Origin: Aureobasidium sp. EXF-3400
Taxonomy: Eukaryota; Ascomycota; Dothideomycetes; Dothideales; Saccotheciaceae
Direction: 5' to 3'
Length of the DNA stretch: 64,000 bases
Assembly (NCBI GenBank): GCA_024195585.1
Contig: SWBL01000042.1
Coordinates: forward strand, 1-64,000
The notes beneath the pieces were generated by a model, which was given only the letters and a program-made list of their open reading frames with translations, was not told the origin of the DNA and did not search any database. Each line of letters begins with the position of its first letter. The stretch's first letter is position 1. The position numbers and the translations under genes are program-made. Shown one piece after another: positions 11,064 through 22,837 of the stretch.

Positions 11064-12248
11064 CTTCAAGATCGTACAGTGGCACCTCCGTCTTCTTTTC
11101 TGCACACTTGGGCAGATGCTTCATCAACTCTGCAACTCGTCCGATCAGTACTCTCGCTCAGCAAATCGACATTGAAGAAGGCTATGAAGATCCGAGGCCA
11201 CTACTTGAAGCGAAAAACCTCGATGGAAGAAGTTCTTATTAACGATCCGGACGACGGAGTCTCGAAAGGATGAAATGATGTTCATGGTTCATGGCTTACG
11301 GTTGATGCTTTATGTTTCATGGAGGCGTTTGCTGATGACGATTGACGACGACCTGGGAGGTGAACGGCGTTTTCACTAATTCGGACGCACAACGGGCGTT
11401 ATTCCTTTAACTGTACCGACCTACGTTGCTTAACCACAAACCTTAAGTCCAAATTCTTGGTGCCCCTGTTGATCGTGTGATTGTTTGGAACGTCCTCTGG
11501 TGATAAGAATGACGTGTTGCCTCTATGAAAGCTATTCTAGCATGTTTGTCAGAGCTCAAGAAAAGCCCTGCAGTGTCAAGTTAGTATATATCAACCAAGC
11601 AAGCTCTTCAAAGCTGCAACACACAAAATTTGCAGACAAAATCGTCACCACGGGGATGCTCGATACAACAAGAAAGAGCGTGTTTGAAAGAAATATATCT
11701 ACTTGTTGACTTTGCAAGAGCCTCGAGAGAAGCAAAGTCACGAAAACCGGCTTGTAACCTTCTTCTTCATTCTACTAAGAAAAAAGGTGTCTCAGCTGTC
11801 CTCCAGCAATCTGTCGCAAACAAGATTATTGTTGTTGTCCCAGCTGCCGTTGCACGAATCCCCTATGTCGTGTACCTAACTTTTTTCTCCTTCGCCGAGC
11901 CGGTGGTTTTAGGGATCAAGCTCATTTTGGTGAGAGAGCCACTGTCCTTCTAACCACAGACACAAAGCTTTTTTTGCGTTTGGTAGAAAACCAAGCACGG
12001 CATGGAGTCGTCTTTCGTTTGTGATAGGGCCGTCTCGGTATTGTCGACTGAGTTATGATGAGCAGGCTGTTCAATGGCAACAGCTATCTGGAGCTTCTTA
12101 TGGCGGTAGTTGTCGGTTCGGTAATCATTACGTATCGATGTATCGGTTTTCAAGTCCTGCGATTGCCCGACGGAGGGCCTTACATCAGTTTCTGTCGTTT
12201 TTCTGCTGTAGTTGTTTGTGATTTGTTGTGCACTGTCTCGCTTTTCGT
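11064..12248. other. Intergenic between convergent genes
   Basis: Convergent 3' flanks of the small hypothetical gene and of upf2. It contains T-rich and A-rich patches and no frame with recognisable coding content. Confidence 0.5.
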
Positions 12249-15200
12249 TCAAGAACTGCCAAGAGCATCGGGGCCTTTGTTCTTCTTTTCAGAAGGCTTT
12301 CTCTGCCTTTTGCTTGTGACAATGTATGACTCCAAGCTCAACTGGGTTTCTGGTTTCTCTTTCTGCGATGGTGTATGGGGGTTGGAGGAAGTTTTGGCAT
12401 ACCAGTCGACATCACTGAGCTGCAGCTTTCTGCTTCTTGTGACGTTGCGTGAAGTCCCTGATTTATCGATACGAGGTTGATTGTAAGGGGATTGTGCATC
12501 TAGAGCTGCTGTGAATGTAGAAGAGAAAGAGTCAGCATTTGTGGTTGACGTGGCAAGCCTGGGCTTTGCATTTTCGTTGTCGCGAGTGCAGACGTAAGAG
12601 GATGTGATTGCAGAAGGGGGACAAGTTGTATGAAGACTTATACCATGAGCAGTGTTGATATTGCCATGGCTGCTTGATCTTAATGTATTGTGTGTATTTG
12701 CAACCACAGGATTGTTGGAATCCCTAGGTGGCAGTGGTTGGTTCAAGGCACCTTTGCCTACGAGAACCGTGCGATTCGTGTTGGGCTGTAAGACATAGTG
12801 GAAGGATGATTCACCATCGTTGGGGTCCTCGTCGCGGAGATCATAGTTGAGGACCAGGTTCTTGATGCGCTGCTGCTCTGCACGAGCTTGCTCTTGCTGA
12901 CTGCGCATAGCAACCGCAAAGTTTGAGTCTGAAGGTAAGTCAATAGAACGAGTCTATGTAAGTCAGCATACAAGCACTTTGTAAGTACAGAGAGTTGGGT
13001 TAAAAGTCTTGCCTGTGGTTTGTTTCCTTTTCTGCTGAGAAGTGCAAACTTCATCGTGTTTGAAGGAGGTTCGATGGGCTGACTTGGTTCACTGTTAGGA
13101 GTTGAAGTAGCAGTGGCAGTCTTACGCATTGGCAAGGGAACGTCGAAGACAGGCTTGCGGTCAAACTTGCGTGACTCAACACTGTCTGCCATCATCTTGG
13201 CCAGCTCTCTATCAAACTCGGCATCGGCTTCAGGATCACGCTGATCCTCGGGGCGAGTTACAATGATGTGCTCCTCCTCGTCTTCTGAATCTTCCTCTGG
13301 AGTTTCGGCAGCGGCCTCGTCATCGGTAGGCTCTGCAGCTTCGTCTCCTGAAGATTTGTCGTCCTCACCATCATCATTGTTGACATCGTCGATACCACGA
13401 CCATCCTCCTCGTCCTCTTCTTCTTGTTCTTCTTGCTGCTTGTTGGGTCCGGTCGTCTGATAGTTGTGTTTGACAGCATCGCTGAAGACTTGTTGTGCTT
13501 CTTCGAAAGTTGTAGCAATCTTCCACTGAGGTCGTAATAGAGCAAACATGTCTTGGACGACGAATTCGACGTCCATGGGCATCGGCTCCTTGGTCTGAAT
13601 GTAGTACTGGAAGAAAGACAGGAAGAAGTCGAGCTTCTTCTTCACGGCGCCCTTGTCAAAGTACATTCCGCAGGTCTCGAGAAGACTAGCCACAAGTCTG
13701 ATGCGGAAATAGTCATCCGGCAGATCGAGCATGTTATAGGAACCAGGGCGCGCGAAGCCACCCGGATGACCGCAGTTCACGATGTGGTAGAGCGTGTCAA
13801 AGATAAGTGCAGAATCGACCATGCGGTAGACGTACAGCTCTCCAAGATACTTGACCTCGGCGATGCGCTTCTGATTCTGCTTGAAATCGTTGGTCTCAAG
13901 TCCAACTGTTATTTGCTCGAGTATGTCGTCAAGCACAGAGACAGTGAAGTTTTGGTGATAGCGGTGCAGTGCTCCAAGAATGACAGCCAACAGATGAATA
14001 TTGCTATACTTGATCTTGCCAGGCTTGGTAAAGATCTTGCGAAGTAGTTCTGGGACCTCTGGCTCCTCCCAGTGCAGCTTTCGAATTTGCTTGATGACTT
14101 TCTCGAGGGAGCGCTTCGATAAGTCCAAGTAGATGAGCTTACGCACGTATAGCTCGAGAGGAGTCCGCTCCTTTTGTTGGATGGCTGCTCGCTCAGGTGG
14201 GTTGACGTAGTACATAGCGTTCTCAATAAGCATGCGCTCTTGCTGTCCAAGATGCTGAGCACCCTTCTTGCGCTGCAGAGTCTCCAAGAAAGACGCCATT
14301 CTGGGCGATGTGTCGGGATTGCGGAGGAGGTAGCGACCACAGTTCTCGAGAAGATTTGAGATGATCTCGATGTTCATGCGTGAGAAATCGTCCAAGCTAA
14401 CCTTCAGACAATGGAAGATGACATGCTCAGGAACAACACCAAATTTGGTAAGCTCGGCAATGTATCTGATGTTGACCATACGGACTTGTCCAAGGAAATC
14501 CTTAGATTTGCGACGTTGCAGACTTCTGAACTCTTCATCGAGATAAGCAATCAATGCTTGCGGAACGTCAACCAGGTGCTTTCCGAGCGTAGCAACAAGA
14601 CGCGAATACAGAGGCAATAGATCGGTTCTGCCTTTAGGGATATCCTGAATGGCCCTTACCAAACGGTTTCGAGAAGCCTTGGAGTTCAAGAAGCAGAAGT
14701 CAATAGCAAATTGATCGACTTGATCCTTATTAGTCAAATCGACGAGCTGAGCAAGCAAGGCGTCAACTTGTGCACCAACTGTCTTGTTGGCAATAGCGGT
14801 TGACTGGTCATCGCCTTCTGCTGCTTTGGGCTCTGCACCATCAGTCTTGTCCTTAACCTCAGATGCCTCATCGACCCTCTTACCAACCTGATCGTCGCCG
14901 TCAGGTTTCTTCTTCTTGCCATCCTCAAGCAAGATTCCAGGAACTCTGTCTTTGAGATCAATCAAGTTCTCGTAAAAGCGTCTTTCTTCTTCGTCCTCCC
15001 AAATGCCAGCGCCTTCGCCTTGGCCACGCAGATATTCACCAGTCTTGACCAAGCCAATACCTCCATCACCACCAGCATTGTTCGACTCCTTCTCAGAGAG
15101 ATCCGGCATGTCTTCACCCAGTGCATCTGCTACGATTTGAGCGTTCGAGACCAGCTTCTCATGCGATTTTGTCAATTTTTCGAAGTTGGTTTGGCGATCT

Positions 15201-16234
15201 TCAAAGACCTCCCCAGACTTGACGTATGCTTCGGCATTGCGGCGTCCTTGGGCGCTGAGATGTTTCTGATCACGAACTATGTGTGCCTTGACGTCCTGGA
15301 AGTAGCGGCTGAGGATGTTCCTAAATCGCTGCTGCATGTCGGGAGGACATAGCGGAGGGTCTTGGGTTCCGTTTGCATCTCCGTCAGTTTCATCCGTGGC
15401 ACTAGTGGTGGCAGTCGATCCATCCTCGGCAACAGTCTTGCGACCATCCTGCGTAGACTTGGAGGCCAGGATATCCCAGGCGAAACTCTTGACAAAGATG
15501 ACAACCAGAGGTAGATTAACATGTTCACGATCGTGGCCCAGCATATCCTTGAGCACTTCCAGAGGGAAAGGCTCAGGGTCTGCAGAGTCGGATCGGGTAG
15601 TCTTGGCCTTGGGCAAAGATTCGACAGGCTTTCCCGACTCTTTCAACTTGTTGGCTTCTTCAGGGCGAGTGATGTCTTCCAAACTACGCAAGACGCCGAC
15701 AAGCCACAATTCGGTAGCCACGCGCAAAAGAATGCGCTGTCTCGAAATACGCTCCTTCTCTTCCCTTTCCCGCACATCTTGAGCCAAAGCCTTCAACTGA
15801 GCTCTATCAGGTGTAGCAAGACCACGGCCGACGAACCAGCCGAGCATCTTTGTAAATTCATCAGGACCAAATCTTTGGTGGAGAGCGGAGACGATTTCGA
15901 CACCGGCGGCGATTTCTCCAGGAGTCTTGAGTTTGGTGAGACCTTCGAAGCAGGCAGAGATGATCTCGGACAGGTATTTGTGTAGGGAGAGGGTGCATAT
16001 TTCCTGCAGGAAGACGGCCTGGCCAGCAGCGTTGATGGCGGTTCGCAGACGCTTGATGAAGGCGGTATTCTTTTTCATGGACGAGTCGAGCGAGCCCTGG
16101 ACGGGGAGGACGTTTGTTTCACCGGCCCATGCCCGCTGGTTGAGGTCGCGCAGCTCGCCTACAATTCTATTGTCAGTGATGTATACTTGGTTGTCGAGCT
16201 CCATGTGCGGCGTACGTTTCCTCTGTCTTTCCAT
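12249..16234 (-). CDS. upf2: Nonsense-mediated decay factor Upf2 (Nmd2)
   Basis: Scaffold of the NMD surveillance complex, bridging Upf1 and Upf3 in the cytoplasm. Two exons, 16234-13013 and 12953-12249, give 1308 residues. The first of three MIF4G domains begins with SSMKKNTAFIKRLRTAINA near residue 55; the second lies around NKDQVDQFAIDFCFLNSKAS; the third includes YSNIHLLAVILGALHRYHQNF and FRIRLVASLLETCG. An acidic linker (EEQEEEDEEDGRG and following) precedes the Upf1-binding tail, where PSDSNFAVAMRSQQEQARAE and RIKNLVLNYDLRDED match the known motif. The two exons join in frame only through an intron that starts with GC instead of GT. The C-terminal ~130 residues are Ser/Thr/Asn-rich and probably disordered. 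Confidence 0.96.
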
Positions 16235-16726
16235 CGCGTTGCTGGTCTTCAGCGATGGGGCGCAATAGCTGTCGAAACTGATGTGGTCTTGTAGCGGAGT
16301 TCCAGCATCTGGCTACTACTTGTTCACGTTGGATAAGAGTGAGTTCGCGACGGATTGCTCTTGTGATGATGGTGGCTGGTCGCGGGGCGGGCGGCCATAG
16401 GTATTTGCGCTTTCCCGCCGATGAGTGGAGATAAGATTAGATCCGACACTTCTCCGAAGCATATCAAGTGTCAACCAGAGCACATGCATGCTCTTCTGTC
16501 GTACGCAAAGAACCATGTGCAGTGATGTTCGTAGAAACAAGGATAGATACAAATGCAATTGCGTTTCTACGAACGTGAGAGCTCCAGAGTACTGACCGCC
16601 GTTATCTTGCGACGATGGTAAAGCCACGCCATCCCAGAACGCCATGCTCGAATTCTACCAGGGCATCCCATTTTCGCACCCCAAAACGCCTGCTCCCATT
16701 ATCTCGTGTCTCTCCATGCTCCGCTA

Positions 16727-19155
16727 CTAAGCCAAGTAGCCAAGCTCGTCGCCTTCCAAGCGCTCGAGGTACTCCTTTTCTAGGAGGATGTCGATACACT
16801 TCTTGATATCCGGAACCTTGGGCACGAATCTGTTCTTGATCTGCGAGATGACCTCGGCAACCAGCTGTGTGTGCTTCATCGTCTTGCGAGACTTCATGAT
16901 ACGGACGATAGCAGACTGTTGACCATGTTAGCATCTTGCACTGTTGAAATGACATGGATCAAAGAACGACTTACCTGCATCAGCATCTTTCTATCCTCTT
17001 CGATAGTCTTGTGCGTCTCCTCAACTTCCTGCTTCTGTTCCGACTTGATGGCGATGTTGAGGTTGACCTTGAGCTTCTTGTTCTTGAAGCCGTGGTTGAG
17101 AGTGTACGAGGTACCGCTTACTTGGCCAGCGCCTTCGGGCTTGGCTGTGAGCACTCTTGCCTTGAGCATGATAGCAATTGAAGGGTCAAGTGTGTCCTTG
17201 TTCAGCTTGGTGGCTTCAGAGATCTCGTCGTAGGAGACTGTCTCACTGTCGTTGAAGAGCAGCAGGATAGCCATCTGATATGTCGAGACTTGGAAAGTGT
17301 ATGGGACCTTGTTCATCCTGACGTAGTTTGCTCTGATCTCACCCTTGCAGAGATGCCAAAGCCAAGTAAGCTTACGACCACCGTGTTTGCTAAGGTAGTA
17401 GCTCTGGAAACGCTCGTATGTGCGCGCGATGTCTTGTGGGGGTGTGAAAGGAGTGCTCGAGGGCTGCAGCGGCCAGAAACCAGTACCGAGGACGTTGTAG
17501 TACGAGTCGATGATGGCCTTACGGTCTGACTCTTCAAGGTTCTCCTTGCACCATTCATCGTATGAAGCATTCAGATCCTTAGACGTCTGCATGTCCTGGA
17601 ACATACGCTGGAGCTTGTTGGTGTACTCGAATCCACTTGCGTCTTTGAGCTTGGAGATCATGCTAGTCTCAGCATCGCCGGAAGCAGATGTGCCTTGGAC
17701 TAAACGCTTGGCCAGTGTCTTGGAGTAGAACTTGTTGAAGACATCCTTGTCCTCGATGTACTTGAAAACGGTCATGACCTGATTGAGTTGTTGCTCCATG
17801 TCGTCTTCTTCAGTGCTCTTGGTTGACTTCTTCAGCAGTGTATCGGCATGCTTGGACAGAAGCTCGGGAGAGCGAGTTGACCCGTTCTTGCAGATGGCAT
17901 TGCGGTTGACATAGTTGCGGCAAGCATTGTCGAGACTGCGGACGAACTCAGACTCACCGTTGAAGGCGGTCTGCACAAGGTCCGAGTACTTTGTGTGGAC
18001 CTCAAGCAGGGCGTCCACGTAAGTCTTGGGGTCGACAGAATTCTCGGCGGCAGATGCAACCTTGTCAACAGCAGCGTTGCCGGCTCTGAGAACGTGAGCC
18101 TCGAATTTGCTACGCAGAGGATCGAGTCCGTCCGGAATACGGGCCAACAGCTTGTACATGCGGGTCATGTCTTCGACTCTATCGTTGTCGAGAAGAACTT
18201 GGAACTCGTCGCGCAGGATGGCACAGTGATCGGTAATCAGAGCCCTCTCGCAGGTCTTCATCAACGGAGTCATGATCTCGTTGAGAAGGTACAGAGGGAC
18301 ACGTTCCTTCTCTTCCTCAAGGCGCTGTTCGGCCTTCTTCATGTATTCGACGACGGTGTTTTCGGCGAGGAACTGGCGGGACTCTTGGGCGTAGTACTTC
18401 TCGGTAGCCTCGAGGTATGGCTTTTCGAAGTAGACGCGGTAGACATCGAGGGTGGATTTTGTGCTGTCCTGCTCGTCGATACCTAACGAAACGAACGAGT
18501 CGACAACGCTTTTGATCTGGCTCTGTTCGATTGTCTCGCCGTTACGCTGCTTCTCGACCAAATGCAGGACGGCATCCATGACGGCGTTCTGGGTGGTGCC
18601 GAACATGTCCTCCTTCCATCGGACCAGGTGCAAAGTGTAGATGTCATAAATGTCCTTCTTGCCCTCGTCGATCTCGCGCTTGACCCAGTGCCTGTTAAGG
18701 TAGCGGAACAGATGGTTGTTGTAGGTGCCGGCGGTGGTGTAGCGGTTCCACTCTCTGATGTAGAAGGACAGAAGAGCCTCGTCCGAGTGTTTGATCATCT
18801 CGGCATGGACACTAGCCAGGTGAGATTTGAGGTAGTCATTTAGGCGCTTGTAGAGATCTTCTCCAAGGAGGTGTGCTGCGGGCGTAGGTTAGCCTTCTGC
18901 AACGTGTAGACGGATAGGGAAGTTGTCGGACTGACCTCCACGATGCGTGGCGTTGAGATTTGTGGTCTGACCAACAGCCTTTTGAGCTGTGCAGAAGTTG
19001 TGGATGGCTGTGTACAGACTCATGTACGTCTTGAGATCGATGCCATCACGCAGGTGATTCATAATCTTCTCGACACCAATAGCGAGGAAGTCCCATGTTC
19101 CTTGTATGTCATCCTTGCCGGGCAGCTGAGGCATGGCCGTGGCATTCTTCGCCAT
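16727..19155 (-). CDS. culA: Cullin-1, SCF ubiquitin ligase scaffold
   Basis: Scaffold of SCF E3 ligases: the N-terminal repeats bind Skp1/F-box and the C-terminus binds the RING protein Rbx1. Three exons, 19155-18936, 18875-16975 and 16915-16727, give 769 residues. Landmarks: [15 protein letters not shown] across the first junction, the cullin homology region with [23 protein letters not shown], then [26 protein letters not shown], and the winged-helix neddylation site IVRIMKSRK, with the acceptor Lys near residue 715, then ...[13 protein letters not shown] at the end. CUL1 identity is inferred from the tail and overall similarity to fungal Cdc53/CulA. Two F-box-like genes lie in the same window. 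Confidence 0.95.
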
Positions 19156-19720
19156 GATTGCGGTATGAGGGGTTTGAGCACGCGGGCGGTTGTGTATATG
19201 CGCGTCGCCGGATGAGACTGCGCCTTGAAGGGGTGGCGAAGCGAGGAGTTGGGGTGTTGGTGTTCAATACCCGGATGACGGACTCACAATACCGAATCCG
19301 AAAGTATTATCAAAGGGTGATATGTGATAGAGGGGTAGAAGTGAACGCGGAATTGTAGGAGCTCGCTCTCTCGATTGTTCAGTATGTCATACTTCGCGCT
19401 GAGGCAACTGCCTACCCTGACGGCGATTTCCGAATTCTGGGGAAACCGCGGCTGCCTCAAGACGGCGTTTCACTTTATGTTTTATCAGGCAGAAAGAAAT
19501 TGCTCAAGTGAACAAGATGGAATCTTCCCGCAAGCGCCTTTATTGCTCGGGGCAATTGTGTGTCAGCCTTCAATAGAATTGAGTCGAGTCCAAGTTTCCT
19601 GTGTATATCTCGTGCGGACACACGATCGACTCAAAAAGCAGTGAGAAAGAGCTTGGTGTGTTTGGAAAACGAATGTTTTAGTCAACGGCCATGGCTAAAG
19701 AGCCCTTCCAAACACAAGAC

Positions 19721-20330
19721 TCAAACCTCAGTAGCAGGCCCACCCTCCCCATACACCGGATCCTTCTCAAACCATCCCAATTTCTCGATTCCCTTAATTT
19801 TGCTCTCCTCCCCTTTCTTTCCATAACACATATCCCAACTCAATCCTCTTGGGTACGATCCAACCATCTCAAATCCTCCCTTGATGTCTTCTAGCAACCT
19901 GTGAGCTACGCCTGCGGGTACGACAACCACATCTCCTTGCTTCAAAGTCTCCTCTACACGGCTTGGGTTGTCTTCGTGGCCGAAGCATAGTTTGGCTTCT
20001 CCATTACAGATGGCGAGGACTTCATGCGAGGTGCTGTGGAAGTGTGATGTCGAGTACATCTAGTGTCGTTAGAAAGCCCATCTCTCTTCACATTGTTATT
20101 TGGTCGAGAAAGAGATGACTTACAGTATACCTCCATGCTGGATCCACTACGCCAACTTTGCTTAGATGTTCCTCAATCTGACTCGCACTCGTGTTTGTCT
20201 GGAATGCACTTCTGTATAATAGCAGAGGTTTGTTCTGGATTGATGTGTTTGGTGTCAAGCCATGTGCTGGGATCTGATGTTTGGCGACTTTGAGCTCTTT
20301 GAGTGGGGTGAGAATGCTTGATGTAGTCAT
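19721..20330 (-). CDS. Cupin domain protein, YjlB-like
   Basis: Two exons, 20330-20124 and 20059-19721, encode 181 residues starting MTTSSILTPLKEL. An alternative upstream ATG at 20366 would add 12 residues. The second exon is a single cupin barrel: HFHSTSHEVLAICNGEA supplies the first metal-binding motif (two His and one Glu), and GDVVVVPAGVAHRLL supplies the second motif with its His. This pattern fits the YjlB-type cupins of unknown catalytic role. The splice site falls between TYR-THR (AWRYT) and MYSTSHFH, as expected for an uninterrupted barrel. There is no signal peptide, so a cytosolic location is likely. Substrate unknown. Confidence 0.8.
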
Positions 20331-20778
20331 GATTGCTTGTGTGAGCTTTTGCAATGTCGGTTTCATGTAGAAAACAGTCGTATGTTTTACTATGTGCCTT
20401 TCTCAGATGCTGCCAAATTCAAGACGTTTGGTAGAAGGCATGAGTACGTCACTATTCGTTATCGTTATCGTCTGTGGGGTGAGGCTCAACTTGTCAAGCA
20501 TGTCACAAGCTCTTGTGGCGCTGGCAAGAGGAGAGTGATGAGAAGTCGACAATTCAATGTGATTTTGCGAAAGAATATAACATTCAAACCCACCCCATAT
20601 TTCCTTTGTAACACTGGTCCTGCCCAATCCATGAAACCCTCACTTGCCCTGCCAGCCAACCCTGTTTGGGAGGGGGAGATACACAATCCATAAAGAAACA
20701 CCTTCCACCCAATGAAAGATCGCTAAAACTCCACAAAAGAAATATAATATCAAAAAAGGAAAAATCATGAATGATTGA

Positions 20779-22366
20779 CTAGTTGTCTTCGTCGCGGGAC
20801 TCACTCGCGCGCTCTCTAACCGCTGCTTCGTAAGAAGGAATTGGCGGATCTTGCGGTAGCAGACGTGATTGCTCAGAGTGCATACTCGGCCTTGGTGTTG
20901 AGGCCTGATGCTCCTCGTCTGGGCTTTCGTACTCTGGTGGTGGAGCGTCCGATTGCAGTGGCGTCGTGGGATCATCTTGAGACACGTGACCAGCGGCCGT
21001 GTAGCTCGTGCCTTCGCCTATGTCTTCTCGTGACTCGTTCAGACTGAGCTGAGCGAGGGAAATCTCGGTGGGTGATCGTCGAGGACCGGGACTGGTTGCT
21101 TGCCTTCCCAAACGGACGGAAGCACTATGTGTGCGACCATGAATATATGCCTGGCCCTCACGGACGCCTTCCCTGCCACCTTCGAGGAAAATGCTACCTT
21201 GTTCGCTTCCATATGGTGGCGGTGGTGCAAGACTGCCAGTCATGGGAGCAAGACCCCATTTCTTGACATTGGCTTCAATAAAGACAAAGCCCATCTGGCC
21301 GAAGTTGACTTGGATGTTGCAAGGGCCAGTGGCTCCGACGGTGGGGAAGAGGTTTTGAGATTTGAGGCCATGAGCAACATCCTCCAGTTTCTTTCCGTTG
21401 CGGGTGAAGAAGACGGTTCCAGTGCGAGGCCTGTAGCCTACTCCGACGACGTCTCCCTGCTCGTATGATGGTGCATAATTCGTGCCAGCGAAAGGCTGGT
21501 TGTATCGGCGTTGGCCTGACGAAGTATAGGCTACGGAGTGTTTGTGCATACCTGTACGCATTAGTCACAGAACTTAAGCAGGATCAAGATTGCAACATAC
21601 CAGGGAGTCGGAACAGAGGATAGGGTTTTGTGGTCATGCCGATGCTGATCAGGGTGTTGTCTGGTTTATCAAAGACTTTTGCTTCCCAGTAATAGACCTC
21701 ATTCTGTTTGGGCACAGGCAGATTGCTCTGGACACTGCACTCGGCATCAAAGAACTCAATCTCGGTGCGACCCTCGACGAAGCAATTTGCGATTTCCAGT
21801 TCCGGCTCAAACTCCCAAGCTTGTACACCCTTCTCTTGAATGGCAAGGAACTGCGATAAGGAAATGTCGGTTTGGACCGACTCAGGAGGATTGGCTGTGA
21901 CGAAAGCTTCAAGACACAATGTCAGCAATGCTTCTTTGCAGGAAGATGGGCATGTGCTTCACTTACCCTTAGCGCGGAGATACTCGGCACGCTGCAGGTC
22001 GTCCATGTTCTCCAAAGCATCCTCCTCTTCACGCAAGAAAGCTTGCTCATCATCATACTCTCCAGGTCTGCCGATGCTGTCGAGAAAGATACGACCACGA
22101 TTAGTGTATCGGAAGAAGTAGATGAAAGCCAGGATGATGGCGACAAAGGCAGCCGAGCCAAAGGCAGACAGCATGCCGATCAGGATTCCCTTGCCCGTCG
22201 AACTCAGACCCATGGATTCTACGTGTACGTTCTCTGATTTCCAGGAGATGGAGCCATAGTGAGAGCCGACGGTCCATGGTTTGCCATTGACGATAATGGC
22301 GGGCGTCGAGGCGGGTTGAAGATACGAGGTCGACATGGTTCGCGGAAGAGGCGGATTGAATGCCAT
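20779..22366 (-). CDS. Ssh4/Ear1-type SPRY protein, Rsp5 adaptor
   Basis: Three exons, 22366-21967, 21906-21601 and 21551-20779, give 492 residues. A short lumenal N-terminus is followed by one membrane helix at about residues 60-86 (GILIGMLSAFGSAAFVAI...), then a cytosolic SPRY domain at ~150-320 that includes AWEFEPELEIANCFV, EVYYWEAKVFDKPDNTLISIG and FFTRNGKKL. The C-terminal tail is low complexity and carries PY-type motifs: PPPPYG, PPPEYE and IPSYE. Yeast Ssh4 and Ear1 share this exact plan and recruit the HECT ligase Rsp5 to membrane cargo on endosomes and the vacuole, so the same role is inferred. The phases at both splice junctions are consistent. Confidence 0.88.
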
Positions 22367-22639
22367 GATGGATTGTGACTATCGCCGCACTCGCGCTGGG
22401 CGATGGGCCTGGTTGATTGTTTGTGCAAGGAGTGGGAGGCTTCGTGCTACTGGTGCGGGTTCGATCGTGTCGAGGCGCGGGAGAGGCGACAGCGGGGAAA
22501 CGCATCCCCGAGAAGCCGACCCGTCGCTAATCCGCGTAGCATGGTTGCGGTACGCGAATAGTCAGGGTCACACCAGCAGCATTCAGTTGTTTGACTTGGA
22601 AACACGTTCTTGGAATAAAACTTGACAATTTTGCTATCT

Positions 22640-22663
22640 TAAAAAAAAAAATTTAAAAAAAAG
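22640..22663. repeat. Poly-A/T low-complexity run
   Basis: A very A/T-rich stretch (eleven A, three T, eight A) in the ~470 bp between the ssh4-like start and the zinc-finger gene stop. It is the strongest A/T bias in the window and lies just before the 50-bp tandem repeat. Confidence 0.6.
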
Positions 22664-22686
22664 TAATTACTGAGGCTGTCACTGAA

Positions 22687-22837
22687 GGTCAACTCCAAGG
22701 CTGTTGGGCCAAGGGTCGTATCGCATCAGTGTTGACGGGTCAACTCTCTGGCTGTTGAATCCTGAGGCTGTATCCACGTCGGACAGAGGTCGACTCTAAG
22801 GCTGTTGGGCCAAATGTCGTATCCATACTGTTGCTCA
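22687..22837. repeat. Imperfect 50-bp tandem repeat, three copies
   Basis: Three copies start at about 22687, 22738 and 22788. Each opens with GGTCAACTC or GGTCGACTC, followed by GGCTGTTG and a GTATC block. Spacing is 51 and 50 bp. The array ends at the stop codon of the zinc-finger gene, so it forms that gene's immediate 3' flank. Confidence 0.7.

Noticed and set aside
13553..14047. Long plus-strand frame opposite upf2
   Set aside because: Antisense of the third MIF4G domain region; no start context or motif.
22600..22700. A/T-rich run considered as a RIP-mutated transposon remnant or origin
   Set aside because: Only about 25 bp are A/T-rich and flanks are ordinary; RIP would affect hundreds of bases.
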